Shown: piece after piece, positions 42,737-54,798 of the stretch
Position numbering within the stretch: the first letter of the stretch is position 1
Layout of the letters: the number at the start of each line of letters is the position of its first letter
Source: Tomocerus qinae
Lineage: Eukaryota > Arthropoda > Collembola > Entomobryomorpha > Tomoceridae
Length of the DNA: 64,000 nt
Direction of reading: 5' to 3'
Assembly: GCA_020055645.1 (NCBI GenBank)
Contig: CM034546.1
Coordinates: 120,516,375 to 120,580,374, forward strand
Translations under genes and position numbers: made by a program
Notes under the pieces: model-generated
What the model was told of the DNA's origin: nothing
The model's input: only the letters and a program-made list of their open reading frames with translations
Database searches by the model: none

Positions 42737-44867
42737 CTACTCGCTAATAGAAGGAATGGTGTGGCTTTTCCCAACTTCCCATAATTTTGCTCTATTTTGA
42801 AAAGCAATAGCAAGAAATGCCAGCCCTATAATTCCGGAATATATTGCATATACGACGAAGGAGTCCCTTATATCCAAGGCAAAGCCATAGCCACTGACAG
42901 TAGCATAAGCCAAAATAAACTGAATTCCAAACGCGAAGGATGTGTTGAGACCAAAAATAAAGCTTTCAGAATCTTCATGGACACCTTCAGCCACCTCGGC
43001 TCTGAAAGAAAACGAACATTTTTTGCTTAGGGTGATGATATTATTATTATGTAATTTAATTCAATTTCAACTATCATTCTACTCATCTGGGAGTACGTGT
43101 GTTTTCACACTTCCACATAATGCCATTTGCAGTTAAATAGCACTGGTTGTTTGCTAAAAACGCCTTTATACTTTTAAAGCTTAATTTACATTCAATCCAT
43201 GTTATCTGTCTGTGCACAATGTGATAATGTGTGTGTGTAAACTGTGTGTAAAGTGTAAACATGAACTTCAAAATTGCAGACTTACGTCACGATGATAATC
43301 ATAACTTCAAATAAAGTCTCAAACGCTATATAGCATACGTAAGCTACATTTAAATTCAGTGTTTGAGACATGATTATTAATATTCCTCCTTGCACTAATG
43401 ATATAACACTGAGGTAAATTTCTCCATATTTAAACCACGGTGATTTAATCAGGGCTATCCCTATTCCCAGAACGGCACCTGTTTACACAAAATAAGTAAC
43501 TTTAGACATAAATAACAATTTTCAAAATATATGTATGGTTATTCTTACTGAACAATCCTTGAGACGCATGAACTGCTCCATTGTACAATTTTTGATGAGT
43601 TGTCTCTTCAATTCTTCTCCACAGGGGCTCAGCATAAAGTTCCACTTGCAAATAAACTGCCATTGCTACCGTAAATAAGAAAAGTGTAAATTAATTTTTA
43701 TTCTCAGTTTACTGACTAGTTTTTTTACAGTAAAAAAACTGCAATAAATTTTTTGTATGTAGATCTGCTTTATTTCTTTGCTGCGGTAAATGCTTGATAA
43801 ATGCTTGTAATTTTCTGTGCATATGCAACGAATATAAAAAAGAGTAAAGTTTTTGCATACCTACAGCCCACCAAACAGACCACTTGAGAATGTATCGGTT
43901 AGAGTATGTTATTTTGATTTCCGACCACAGTGCTGGAAGGAATACTGTTAGACGTTCTAAAAGATTCTTTTTGTGCACGTTTAACTTGACGAGTGACAAT
44001 TGTCTGTCAATTTGAACTTCGTCACTTTTTAAACCATCATTATTCATAGTAATGCTTAACGTATTAGTATCACTATTAGTAATATACGAAGATATTGTGG
44101 AAATACTGACTGAAGAAGATATCTCTTCATTTTGACTACAATCAAAATGGACATTACTTTTGACTTTTGGGAGGAGTAAAGCCATAATGAATGATAAGGC
44201 AACTCCACCAAAAGAAATGTAATTTAATTGTTCCAGATTCATCAACTTGGTAGAGAAAAGAATTTGTCCAACTAGCCCTGCGAAAAATTTTCCTGCATGA
44301 AGTGCAGCGTGAGTATAAGAAGTCACAAGTTTATAGCGACTTCGCTCTACATTGGCATACATGTACGTGAAATAACCGAGTTCCGATGATACTGCAATCG
44401 CATTTACTACTTGACGCATCTAAGAATGAGAGAACATAGTTAAATCATACCCAGTTAATTATATCAATATGCTTATAAGTACAGTCTACTTTGACTTACG
44501 ATGGCCTGAAAATATTTTGTATACCACCAAATGGTAATTGCCCAAGATGCAATGAATAACATGGCTCCGAATATAATTACCGACTTGTACCGAAGAGAAT
44601 CGGTAACGAAGAGGAATATTATTAAACTTCCGAAACTGGCTATTGTCGTTGAAGGAAGTATATCTTGAACCAGCTGCAAAGACAAAATAATACACATAAT
44701 ATTGTGAAAGATCTCTTAGGATAAAAATAACTTGATAATTTCACCTCATTGTATGTAAAATTTCTAAAATCCATGGCGTAATCAACAAAAAATGGTTCAG
44801 AAGGACGAAACTCCCTGAAGAGTCCAAATGCACATAAAATTAGTGCAGTGCGCTTCCATCCCCCCAT
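42737..44867 (-). CDS. SLC19-family folate/thiamine transporter (476 aa)
   Basis: Plasma-membrane carrier of the reduced folate/thiamine family. Exons: 44867-44745, 44673-44500, 44419-43861, 43665-43549, 43478-43286, 43001-42737, all phases closing. It starts with the family-typical leader (MGGWKRTALILCAFGLFREFRPSEPF). Family landmarks include FLFVTDSLRYKSVIIF (TM2-3), SSELGYFTYMYANV (TM4), VTSYTHAALHAGKF (TM5), a Ser/Thr/Asn-rich central loop (about residues 195-255), LYNGAVHASQGLF (TM7) and a final helix pair. Length matches insect and vertebrate members (about 480-500). Substrate, folate or thiamine, cannot be decided from sequence alone. Confidence 0.92.
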
Positions 44868-46445
44868 CTCAACAGGAAGAAAATGTGTCTCAAGTTGTGA
44901 CTCTAACTTGCTTTTATGTCAACTTTTAGCGAACTATTTTTGAAGGGCTTTTGCAGTCACGTAATAACACGAAACTTTTCACTATTTCCTTATAGCTTGT
45001 TATTGTGGAGTAGATGTGAATGATTTTTAGTCTCAGAGTCTCAGGTCAATAGCTTACATCAGATGGTTTCAGTTCCCGGGTATTATGGTACTATCTCTAG
45101 CTCTAACTAAGTTAACAGTTAATCAATGCCTACATGACGTGATATATTGAAAGATTGAGAGTTACAATTGTTTACTATTTGGCACTTCCATATATTTTAC
45201 AAACATTTAGAAAATCAACTTTACTTGTGTTTGTTCACGGCGATAGTTTACTTATTCTTAGCGTTTATCACTAACTCATGCAAACACTGCGAAAAGTGAT
45301 AGTAATTGAGTTGATCCTGGATTATAATTTATTGTTGTAGACTACAATGTCTAAATATGATTACAATGTAAAATAAAAATGTAACATGTTTTGACCAATT
45401 CATAGAAGGTAATCAGCTCAGGAATAGGATTGTTAGTATATACTTAAATCAATGAATAATCATAGGGATGATGATCAAATAATTGTTTATGGTTTCATAA
45501 GAACAATCATTATAATGCAGATGGATATGATTATGCTAATATTGTCCTGTTAAAACTGAATAAGCATAAGGAAAAAACTCATGTTCATGTAAATTATGAC
45601 AAATCAGCAGTTTTTCGTGGTATTAATCATATATCGTATATTTTTATAAGTAGAGCTAGTAATATTGAAAGCGGGACATTGTTGACTACGTGCAATATCT
45701 ATCTACACCTAATAGTACAAAACAGATCAACGCAGCTCACTATAGGTTCAATATCATCAAGTGCAAACATTACAATCACAGTTATTAAATGACGTGGGAT
45801 TTGCTACATTTGTTGTTCTCTATTGTATGTATAATGTCTACTTAGGCAATAAGCAATAAAGATAATTGCATTTGATGTAGATGCAGACATAGTAAATATG
45901 ATGTATACATTGTAAACGGAAATGCGAGTGCTGAGTAATCTTTGTTTTTCGATAACTTTCCGTGTACATAAATGGATGAAAACTTCATGATAAGCAACTA
46001 TATCACTAAACAACATTTCTCCGAATATATTTTCATTCTCACTTTGGATCCTAAGCAGACGACACTTTATACGTCATATCTCCTAATTATTAAGCAATAC
46101 TTAAAGGTTATTTATATCTATGAACACTCATCGGATTACTAATTGTATGTCCATAAGGTACACTTCAGTAAGTATTTCGTGTGCGAAGACCAAACGTAGT
46201 AGTTCCTATGAACGTGAATATGAAACTTGTTGTTACGATAAGCATGCTTTGCATGAACCATGTGCAATGTGCAATGAGGAGATAGATAACTCCTGATATC
46301 CAAAAATGAAAAAGAACAAAATGATAAAAAGGATTGCAAAATATCTATATTGTAATTCGGTTCTTGGTGTAATAAAGAATCCAAAAGCACAAGTAATGGT
46401 GCAGGTTATAGGTTAATCAAAGATTCTTCCTGTTCACTTCTTCGT
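44868..46445. other. Intergenic stretch without a gene
   Basis: No coding exon or clear repeat. The minus frames at 45804-46016 and 46139-46390 show no family resemblance or splice support. It should include the SLC19 promoter near 44870-45000. Confidence 0.45.
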
Positions 46446-47946
46446 TCAATGGATGGCATAAAGATAAATGATTATCATAACAGCAAGAACTCCCAAAATT
46501 CCAAATAGAACGGGTGATTTTTGAAAGATGCATTGATTGTTGGGGTGCAGTCTCCCTTTTTCGTGCATCTACACATAAATAAAGTAAGTTGAAGTATAAA
46601 GTAGTAAGACATACATACATGAAAAAGTTAAATAGTAATGCATTTAGGTAGAGTATTTTTTAAAAATAATGTTACTCTTACAAGAACAACACAAGCACCA
46701 AGAAGCATTGCTTTTAGTGGGACTGGCAGAATCGTTCCAATGCTCATTCTATATGTTTTTCTTAAGTTGCTACTAATCTCTCCAATGGGCATAGATTCAT
46801 GATTTTCCTCGTCTCCCATAATGATGACATAAACTGTTCCAGTTGAAACGAACCGAAAAAGCGACTGATCAGATTGATTACACAAGGCAATGCTGGTCTT
46901 CCCAAATTTACGCATGTACCCTCGATTGGTACCTTTTATGACTAAATCCACTTTCTAAAACCATCTTATCCATTAGTAAAATAAAAGAAATTTTATTTGT
47001 ATTTCACTAATTATTTTTATTAACTTACATTTTCAAGACCAAAATGACCTCTGCTGGAAATGTTCATCAAAGTATGTCCCATTTGATCGAGCAATACATA
47101 GTTAATGGGGTCAGTTATTTTCATGGCTCCATATTCGCCGTACACAAGAGTTCCTTTAGATGTTTTAGCCAGTGTGAATACAATGTCGTTCTTATCGTTG
47201 CATACGTCATAGTTTTGAAAACTCTTTAGACCAGCAGTCTCTGCAAAATTATTCTCTCGTGTATATTAGTATGTAGTAAACATTGTATTCTTTAGCAGCA
47301 AAGATTAATACTTAAAACAACTAACGCACTTACTGACTGATGGTGGTGACTTTGCTTGTGGCTTGAAATAAAAATTATTAGTTGATTTGAGCCATTCGTC
47401 AAACTCCTCACTCAAGATCACTGTTAAATTTTCAATATGTTTCAGGTAATTATTTCATCTAAGCAGGCAGTCTAATAATTGATGCAGTTGTTTGTAGTTA
47501 AAGTAGTAAGTAATTATTATGTTCTATGCTATTAAGGCTAATTGCAACATAATATGCAAGTTAGGCTTGGTGTAAATTATGCTTTCGTGCATAATATGCG
47601 ACTTATGCAGTACAGATTTTTGCTGATTAATTATGACATTTTGTTGAACATACAATGAGACTCAGGTGGAGGTTCTAAGGGAAAGTCACTACTGACCAGT
47701 GTGGCATCTCCAACCTTATTAGAAATTTTGCCATCCACCAAGTGCAAAATTTTTTTTATTCCGGCACTCCCTCGTAAGTTGCTTGCTGCTGGCTGTTCTC
47801 CTTGTCCTCAAATCAAAATTAGACAGTTAAAATGAAATAGTTGAAATATTCTGGTTTTGCAAATAACGTCAAAAATATTAACAAAAAAGCCAATCCTATA
47901 ACATGCATATACCTAAATGTGAGGCAGTATCCGTAACTGAGTCCAT
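46446..47946 (-). CDS. PLSCR: Phospholipid scramblase family protein (293 aa)
   Basis: Exons: 47946-47913, 47806-47654, 47420-47334, 47240-47029, 46954-46682, 46568-46446; phases close to 294 codons. After a polar N-terminus comes the Tubby-like barrel, with VYGEYGAMK, VLLDQMGHTLMNI and then PIGEISSNLRKTYR and LPVPLKAMLLGACVVL, the latter aligning with the scramblase LDVKMKAVMIGACFLIDFMFF region. The last exon gives one transmembrane helix (VLFGILGVLAVMIIIYLYAI) and a one-residue tail. Scramblases move phospholipids between leaflets or act in the nucleus. The usual cysteine palmitoylation cluster and Pro-rich N-terminus are not evident, so this is a divergent member. The first exon is short (MDSVTDTASHL) and the least certain. 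Confidence 0.8.
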
Positions 47947-48778
47947 TGTGATGAACATAAATGCACAATAATGATTGACAAAACGGTTGAGCTAGCAGAA
48001 TGATCAACAGTAGCCTAGACCTTCAAATCTGTTTCCACAAAAAATTAATCAGTTCAAATTCCTGAAGAATGGAATATTTTAGGAGCCACATTTATATGCC
48101 ACGACCTTGACTCTCCTTCAGCTAGATTTCAGTACACAGTACTACGCATAAATCACACACTATAGGATGGAGTACCATAACAACAATACAATTGGTACAG
48201 TAGAAAATATTTGAATTTGGTTCTCCAGTTTCAGTGATTCGTTCTGCCAAATCAAAAATGTGCCAAATTCTTGCTAGCAGCATGTCAACTAACACTGACA
48301 ATTTTTGGTACATAAAAATAGCTATTTTCAATTCTAAAATCCTCAAACTTTTATGTAGTATAGCACGGAAAGGACAAAAGACTAAATGACTGGTAACTAA
48401 TTACACTACAGTATCCCCCTAATTTATCATTAAAAATATAACTTACATGACTAATACATTCATGTACACTAAACCAAATGTGACGGTCACATACAAGCAA
48501 CAAATTACAAATATGAGTAGTCTGGTATTATACACTAAATTAACAGCACGATATTTTATTTGGTAGTAGATATCATCTACAATAGTAGCATGCTTAATAC
48601 GTAACATTTGTATAACTGAAGTTTGTATATTTACATAGCAAAATATCTTATCCTCATAATATTGGGTCACAAAAGTGAAAAGACACATTTTCAGTTACAT
48701 GGTTGTGATTAAAAGCAGAGGGTAGTCGAAAATTCTTTAACAGGGTACGTTCCTCAGTGAAACTTGTTTCGTATTGGG
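47947..48778. other. Intergenic stretch without a gene
   Basis: No supported exon. Minus frames at 48122-48346 and 48443-48688 are hydrophobic but unsupported. It should contain the scramblase promoter and the LACTB2 3' end. Confidence 0.45.
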
Positions 48779-49651
48779 TTATAACTTTCCACTTCCGAGT
48801 AAGGAATATGTATCCCCATTTCGACGAACTTTTTTATCTTTGATAAGTTTCGTTAAATGGTGGCCTACATTGATCTCAGCAGCTGGATATAAATACTCAG
48901 GAGTGGTCGTGTAGACTGATTTAACAATCTCAATAGGTGTTAAAGGATTCTTGGAGTTTTTTATAGCTTCAAATATTTGATTCTCGCGTTCATTTCGATG
49001 CTGAATGTAGTAACTGATTACATCCACAGGATTTGTCACAACTGGACCATGTCCAGGGTATATTACCTTAGGATTGAGGCTTTTAATTTTTTCCAGAGAC
49101 TGCATATAATCAAACAAGTCTTCAAACACAGCAGTACCTTCCCCAAGAATGCAATCACCACTAAACAATGAATTTTCCTCTTCCAAATACAAAGAAGCAT
49201 GGTCTGTTGTGTGTCCAGGGGTATAGATTACTTTAAGGGAAGCACCAACAGATTTTATCTCCTGATTGTCAGTCAAGTACTTGATTGGAGGGTAATCTGA
49301 AGGAATGTCATCATCTTCTAGCTCTAAACGCTTGAATTTATATATAGAAGGAGGAATTTCTGTACTCACAGGTCTAAGAATAGGGTACAATTCTTTTAGA
49401 CCACCAACGTGGTCTTTATGCCAATGGGTAATAATAATGTTATCTATTATCACATTCTCCTCCTTTAGAAGTTTTGAAATGTTAGACAAATACTCTGGAA
49501 ATCCGTCTTGTCCGGCATCAATCAAAGTTCGTCGAGGTCCTGTGCCCACCAAGTAAACATTTGTTCCTTGTAAAGTCATCGGGCCGGGATTACAACCAAG
49601 TATTCTCCAAACTGCAGAAGACAGCTTAGATAGCTTCGGAACGACATTCAT
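48779..49651 (-). CDS. LACTB2: LACTB2-type metallo-beta-lactamase fold endoribonuclease (290 aa)
   Basis: Single coding exon. I chose ATG 49651 (MNVVPKLSKL) because an in-frame TAA lies five codons upstream. The metal site is complete: ITHWHKDHVGG (H76, H78, D80, H81), TPGHTTDH and FSGDCILG. Early landmarks are GCNPGPMTLQGTNVYLVG and LIDAG; human LACTB2 is 288 residues with the same order. The C-terminal winged-helix part has NPLTPIEIVKSVYT and VGHHLTKLIKDKKV. In mammals it is a mitochondrial single-strand RNA endonuclease. It lies head to tail downstream of UROS, 133 bp from that gene's stop. Confidence 0.95.
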   Translation of the reverse strand: MNVVPKLSKLSSAVWRILGCNPGPMTLQGTNVYLVGTGPRRTLIDAGQDGFPEYLSNISKLLKEENVIIDNIIITHWHKDHVGGLKELYPILRPVSTEIPPSIYKFKRLELEDDDIPSDYPPIKYLTDNQEIKSVGASLKVIYTPGHTTDHASLYLEEENSLFSGDCILGEGTAVFEDLFDYMQSLEKIKSLNPKVIYPGHGPVVTNPVDVISYYIQHRNERENQIFEAIKNSKNPLTPIEIVKSVYTTTPEYLYPAAEINVGHHLTKLIKDKKVRRNGDTYSLLGSGKL

Positions 49652-49784
49652 TTTGGACACCAATTACTACATAGAATGAATTAAGTTAAATTAACTAAAT
49701 AATTATGACAAAGAAAACTATAATTTTTTACACAAAGGTTTACTTACTTGTATACAATTCACTCACAGCGTTCAATGCAGTTAC

Positions 49785-51203
49785 CTAATTCGTATTTTGA
49801 GTACAACGATTTTCCAAAATATGTAGCACGGTTTCTAATACGCTTTCAGGTGTAGGAAGTTGACTTTGATAAACATTTGCAGGTTCAATTAATTTTCGTA
49901 CTAAAATTGCATCCTTTGTAGTAGGGCCAAGTGCTATGACCTAAAAGGAAAATAGAATTAAAAGCTATTTATAAAAATCTACAGGTTGCAATGATTTTAA
50001 GTTTTCTACCAAAGTTAGTTTTCATATAAATGCATTTATGGACTGTTGATTTCTTTTGTTCTTTCTAAGTAGATTCTAATATTTGACTTACGAATTTATT
50101 TTGCGAATCAATGGGAAGGTTATCTATAGCAAAGTCAAACGCAGATGGACTGAAAAACACGTATATTGCAGGTGTATCCTATAATAAAAGGAGAAATAGC
50201 CCCATATTTAGTCATTTGCATTTTTTACGCTACTTCCTATTCCATACATTTAGTTATCTTATGCTGTATATATTTAATAATAATCAAGAAAGTGTCAAAT
50301 AAAATTATTGCCAATATTATGCCAACCCAACCTTATCCTCAGGAGATATTGTCGCTGACAGTATCTTCTCTAAATCCGGATTTTTAAGAGTATTATAAAC
50401 AGTGATTGTAGTAGCAGCAATTTGAGCTTCTTTCAGAGTCCGGCTGATTGTATCCTTTTTCAAATTACCACACGGGTACAGGAGTGGGAGAATCGGAGTT
50501 GCTGTTTTAAAACAAAATTATCATACTCTGCTGGGAAATAATTTATAGAGAATTATCTTAATTTTTAGTCCAATATCTTGTATACCTTTCAAAATTGTCT
50601 GTGCCAAAGATTGAGCATTTCCGGCTTCGGCGGTAATAAGCTGTTCCGGATTTTCGTCCGTGAATGATGCTGAGAAAAAATTATTTGCTCTTTCAGCTGT
50701 AGCGGGGCCGACACAAAATATACGCTTAGACTTCCACGAGAGTCGTATTGTTCTTTTATGTTCATCAGAAATATCACTTGTAGCTTTTTCGAAACTTTCA
50801 ACGCACCGTGGACTTGAAAATATTATACCTTTCGTAAACCAAATCAAACAGTATTATAAAATTGTATTATTGGCATATAAGTTTAGTGTTTTAGTCTACT
50901 ACTGTCTACGGGCCTCGATTTATTTAATCGAGAAACATTATTTATCCATCAATTTATGAATTCACGCCATATTAATTTGCTGAGGGAATTTTGTAAAGTA
51001 GTTTTAATGAAATCAATCAATACCAAAATACCATCGTAAGCTGAAGAATTGTTTATCTCACGCAATAGAATATCCAAGTTTGTGAACGCAAATGCCAGAA
51101 CTGGAATTAGTTTAGCTTTCAGATTTGCACACTTCAAAAAATGTACAAACTTATCGTCACATTCTTCTTCGCTTGTAGCAGATTTGAATAAATATATGTA
51201 CAT
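49785..51203 (-). CDS. UROS: Uroporphyrinogen-III synthase (275 aa)
   Basis: Fourth enzyme of haem synthesis; it closes hydroxymethylbilane into uroporphyrinogen III in the cytosol. Exons: 51203-51032, 50828-50586, 50501-50332, 50178-50092, 49940-49785; phases close. Landmarks along the HemD fold: MYIYLFKSA start, AKLIPVLAFAFTNLD, GIIFSSPRCVES, FCVGPATAERA, AGNAQSLAQTI, PLLYPCGNLKKDTI, TITVYNTLKNP, VFFSPSAFDFAI, VIALGPTTKDAI, and a closing PTPESVL. Human UROS is 265 residues. The exon 3 donor is AAG|GTTGGG, unusual at +3 and +4. Confidence 0.93.
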
Positions 51204-52438
51204 ATTATTCTTAGGGTAATAGGATTGTATATTTTACCCAAAACGACACCGAAAGTTCCAAATTCCTGATCAATTTGAGGAATCGCCTGTCTTGTTAGTA
51301 ATCTTCTTCTGTAGAAGTGTCATAGTCATATGTTCGTGTCCAGAACCAGAATTGTTTTATTTTTTCCCCGCAATCTCGCACAGAATGCAGCATGCAACTA
51401 TGTAGAGGAATCGCTCAAGTTTCAATTTGAAGATACCTTATTTGCCTTTAGTTAAAATGGAACTGCCAAGTAAGTGGTTGAATGAATGGAAGAGGAAACT
51501 GATATAATACTGTGATATCAATCATGCAAACACAACATGATCATCTTGTACGACATTCTTACAAAGTACTCTGACTGAAGTAACAGAGTGAAAAAACTGT
51601 TATGAATTCTTATCAACATGACGAAAAAGCATACACATATCGTTGAATGTAGATGATACATGATTTTATAATTTGTAGGTGTTTGTATTTTGTACGAATG
51701 TCATCGATATGACTGACAGTTAATCATTGTCAATGTTGATTCTTTCAGAATCAGTATTGACTCAAATGTGTTACATACGCATCATGTCCGCATGTAGTAT
51801 AGTACATGTTGAAGTTGGAGTTGGAACACATGTTCTTAGTGCAGCACTCCGGCATTCTCCAATGATGTGACTGAGACTGACTGAAGTACTACTGCGAGCA
51901 TTGTTCTTTAGGTGCAATGGAATTCGAATTAAGACAGATCACATGTACATCATGTACTATTGTCAAAGACGGAAATAGAAATTGGCAATACCATATGATA
52001 AGTACCTATACATATAATGTTATAAAACATCAAATTGGATATATATACAATAGAGAATACAGAGAGTACCTTATAGGAGTGTAATTTTGCAATATCTTGG
52101 GATATATAGGTATACGTTTCTGTACTCTATTGTACTGTATTCTTATCATGTGTATACATGTAGCAGCAATTTCGGCGAAGTTGGTTATACAACATCACTC
52201 TATATGCACTACATCGTATATAACTATATCGCTAGTTATAATTGTGTTTTTCTTGGGGAAACATTCCTTGATTTCTCCTGCCAAAATTGCAGTTTCCGCG
52301 AACTGCGATCTAATAATTTCCAATTGTCGAAAGTAAATTGTTATTGTTAACAAATTCAGATTCCAGTCAGAGTACCTGTCACCTGTATAGGTGAAAACGA
52401 ATATAAATATCTGTAACACGTTTGTACACTGATTTTCA
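51204..52438. other. Divergent intergenic region between UROS and an F-box gene
   Basis: No gene. Minus and plus frames around 52087-52458 overlap the F-box upstream region and look unreal. It should hold both promoters. Confidence 0.45.
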
Positions 52439-54257
52439 ATGGAAAACCTAAAATACAATCCACTTTTAAACGAATTGGTAATTTAACACTACTATGCAGT
52501 AAAGAATTAATACGATTTCAGTAAATTCGCTCATTCAAGGCCAACTCAAATAACTTGGCATCTGTGCTGTTGTTTTCAGGTACTACAAATAGTATTTTCA
52601 CATTTGCCAGAAGAACAACTTCAGAAATGTAGATTAGTATGCTGGGAATGGAACAATAATGCTTTGAAAGCGTTACAAAATTCGAGTCGCTATATTGTTT
52701 TTGGGGGTCTGTACAAAGTGAATGTATTTCAAATACAACCAGATTTGGAACGAATTAAATTATTTATGTCGGCAATGAAAAAGAGTGAAAATGTGCCGTT
52801 TGTAAATTTTGAATTGCGACCCAACATGCTCGCTCCTACGAACATTCCTTCGGTAATGAAATTCTTACTGAATTTTGGGCCAATTATTCAGAGACTAATT
52901 GTCAATTTGGCTTATGAAAGTTCGGACTCCTTTTCTGAAGATTGTCTTTCTAATGTTGATCTAACAAGTCTTTCAGACTTGGAATTTTCCAACCGTTTAA
53001 GAGGAGAGTTACGTCCTTCGTTACAAACAGGTTTGCTGACCACACGAAAAAATCTTTTTGGTGCTATTATTAAGGCAGCACCTAATATAAACACCATAAA
53101 CCTTTGGTGTGACAAGGAAAATTTGGCATGGCCGGGAGAAGTATTCGATGTTCTTTGTACTCACAAGTTGCGTTATCTAAATAATTTAAAAATTAGTTTA
53201 CCAAATAACACAAGTCAGCTTTCTAAACTTGTGGCTATGAATGCTGTACTGTCTTCGTTGACATTTGTGCTCCGAGAACCTATTTTCGATATTGATGCTT
53301 TCACGAATGTTTTGGAAGCACAGAGAAAAACATTAAAGTACCTGAAAATTCTGGATTTGCAATGCAGTGATACAAAATATATTAAACTACCTGTGATGAA
53401 GGAAGTTGAAGTTTTTGTCATTGAAGGTGGTTTTTATGGAGAAAATGGTAAAATGACATTTTCCAGATTTGCATACAAACAACTTCCGAAATTGAAATAT
53501 CTCAAGTTCATTGGATGCAATAAATTCAATCTAGACTTTCGACCTTTCTTCTTCAACTCACCCTCCCTTTCCTTAAATCAGCTGCAATTAGAATTGTCTA
53601 ATGACTGTATTAATGTCGAATTCGTACACAATATTGCTATTATGTTTCCCCATCTTACAAAAATTTGCATTTGGTTTTCTTCCGAGTCAAAAAACATTTT
53701 GCATCATTTATTCGAATCCTCAGCCCATCATATTGAAGATATGACTCTAGATCTACGTAAATGCAGAGTTAATTTAGATGATGTGATGACGGGAATTCCT
53801 AAAGAACAAATTGACAAATACATGAAAGGCGAAGTTGACAATTTACTATCTGTTGAAAAATTGAATCATGGCATTAGCTGTATGGAAAGTAAGTTGACAC
53901 ATTTCATTTTCTAGAAATTGTATGTCGCATTAAATTACAAAATTTGAGTACAACAAGAAAAACATCTGTATTTAAGATTTAAAATCCCTTACTGTGACGG
54001 GAGAGCTTGGAAACTACAAGCCTGACCAATTTGCTTTCACTGACATCACTGCTATTCATGGAATAATGAATTTACCCAAACTGAAGTACTTTCGTACTTG
54101 GAGATCTGGCGTAAGTTTGCTTTGTCATTACTGAAATGAGATTATTGATGGTTTCTTAAATTATAATAGTTTTTTGGGGGCTAAATAGTTTTCGCAGAAG
54201 TGTCTTCAACAGTTGGCATTGAAATATGATTTCGTCTTGTCTACCTCCCCGGATTGA
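52439..54257 (+). CDS. F-box protein with LRR-like repeats, gene 1 (513 aa)
   Basis: Exons: 52439-52477, 52580-53888, 53977-54110, 54198-54257. A tiny first exon (MENLKYNPLLNEL) completes the F-box, NPLLNELVLQIVFSHLPEEQ and then LQKCRLVCWEWNN (residues about 7-40), the SKP1-binding motif of SCF ubiquitin ligases. The rest is built of leucine-rich irregular repeats (LTSLSDLEFS, LNNLKISLPN, LKYLKILDLQC, LPKLKYLKFIGC, LKSLTVTGELG), likely the substrate-binding side. The substrate is unknown. It converges with a second gene of identical layout at 54799-57066. Confidence 0.88.
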
Positions 54258-54798
54258 TGAACAAATAAATGTTATTAATTTATACAATCATACATTGCAA
54301 AAAAAATAAAAACAAGATATGCAAACAGATAAACCCATTGACCGAAACCTGAATTTTGTATGTTAGTAGATATGCTTACAAATTGCAATTAATCAGGGTT
54401 TGAACATGTTTTATTCACGAATGACTATTTAGATAGGTACACGATAAAACTACTAAAATATAGGTACATAATAAAGGTGTCTTCTAGATGTGGGAATATT
54501 ATAGGTAGCAGGTAATGTGTCTAATATGTAGTTGTCGGTTCTCCAGTCTTTATATCTCGGTGATGATACCGGGACAATTCATTTGCAAAGCTTGTATGAA
54601 ATTATGTAGGTTAAATTCTTGAATGACTTTTCTCATCCTGTTGTACAAATCAAAAAAGAGTTCAGTACATATGCGTACCATTTGTAATTTGCATAAAAAT
54701 ACTGGTGATATAATACATCAGCTTTCTATTCTTATGCATGACTATGATATACTATGACATACATATGACAAGTATATAGTGTTAATAATATTGCTTTC
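54258..54798. other. Spacer between convergent F-box genes
   Basis: This 541 bp stretch should hold both 3' untranslated regions; no exon or repeat recognised. Confidence 0.5.

Noticed and set aside
45804-46390. Minus frames of 70 and 83 codons
   Set aside because: Hydrophobic AT-rich translation with no splice signals in phase and no similarity to the neighbouring scramblase.
48122-48688. Minus frames of 74 and 81 codons between LACTB2 and the scramblase
   Set aside because: No phase-compatible exons, no recognised motif and base composition as in noncoding flanks.
49305-49556. Plus frame of 83 codons opposite LACTB2
   Set aside because: Shadow of the conserved metallo-beta-lactamase gene on the other strand.
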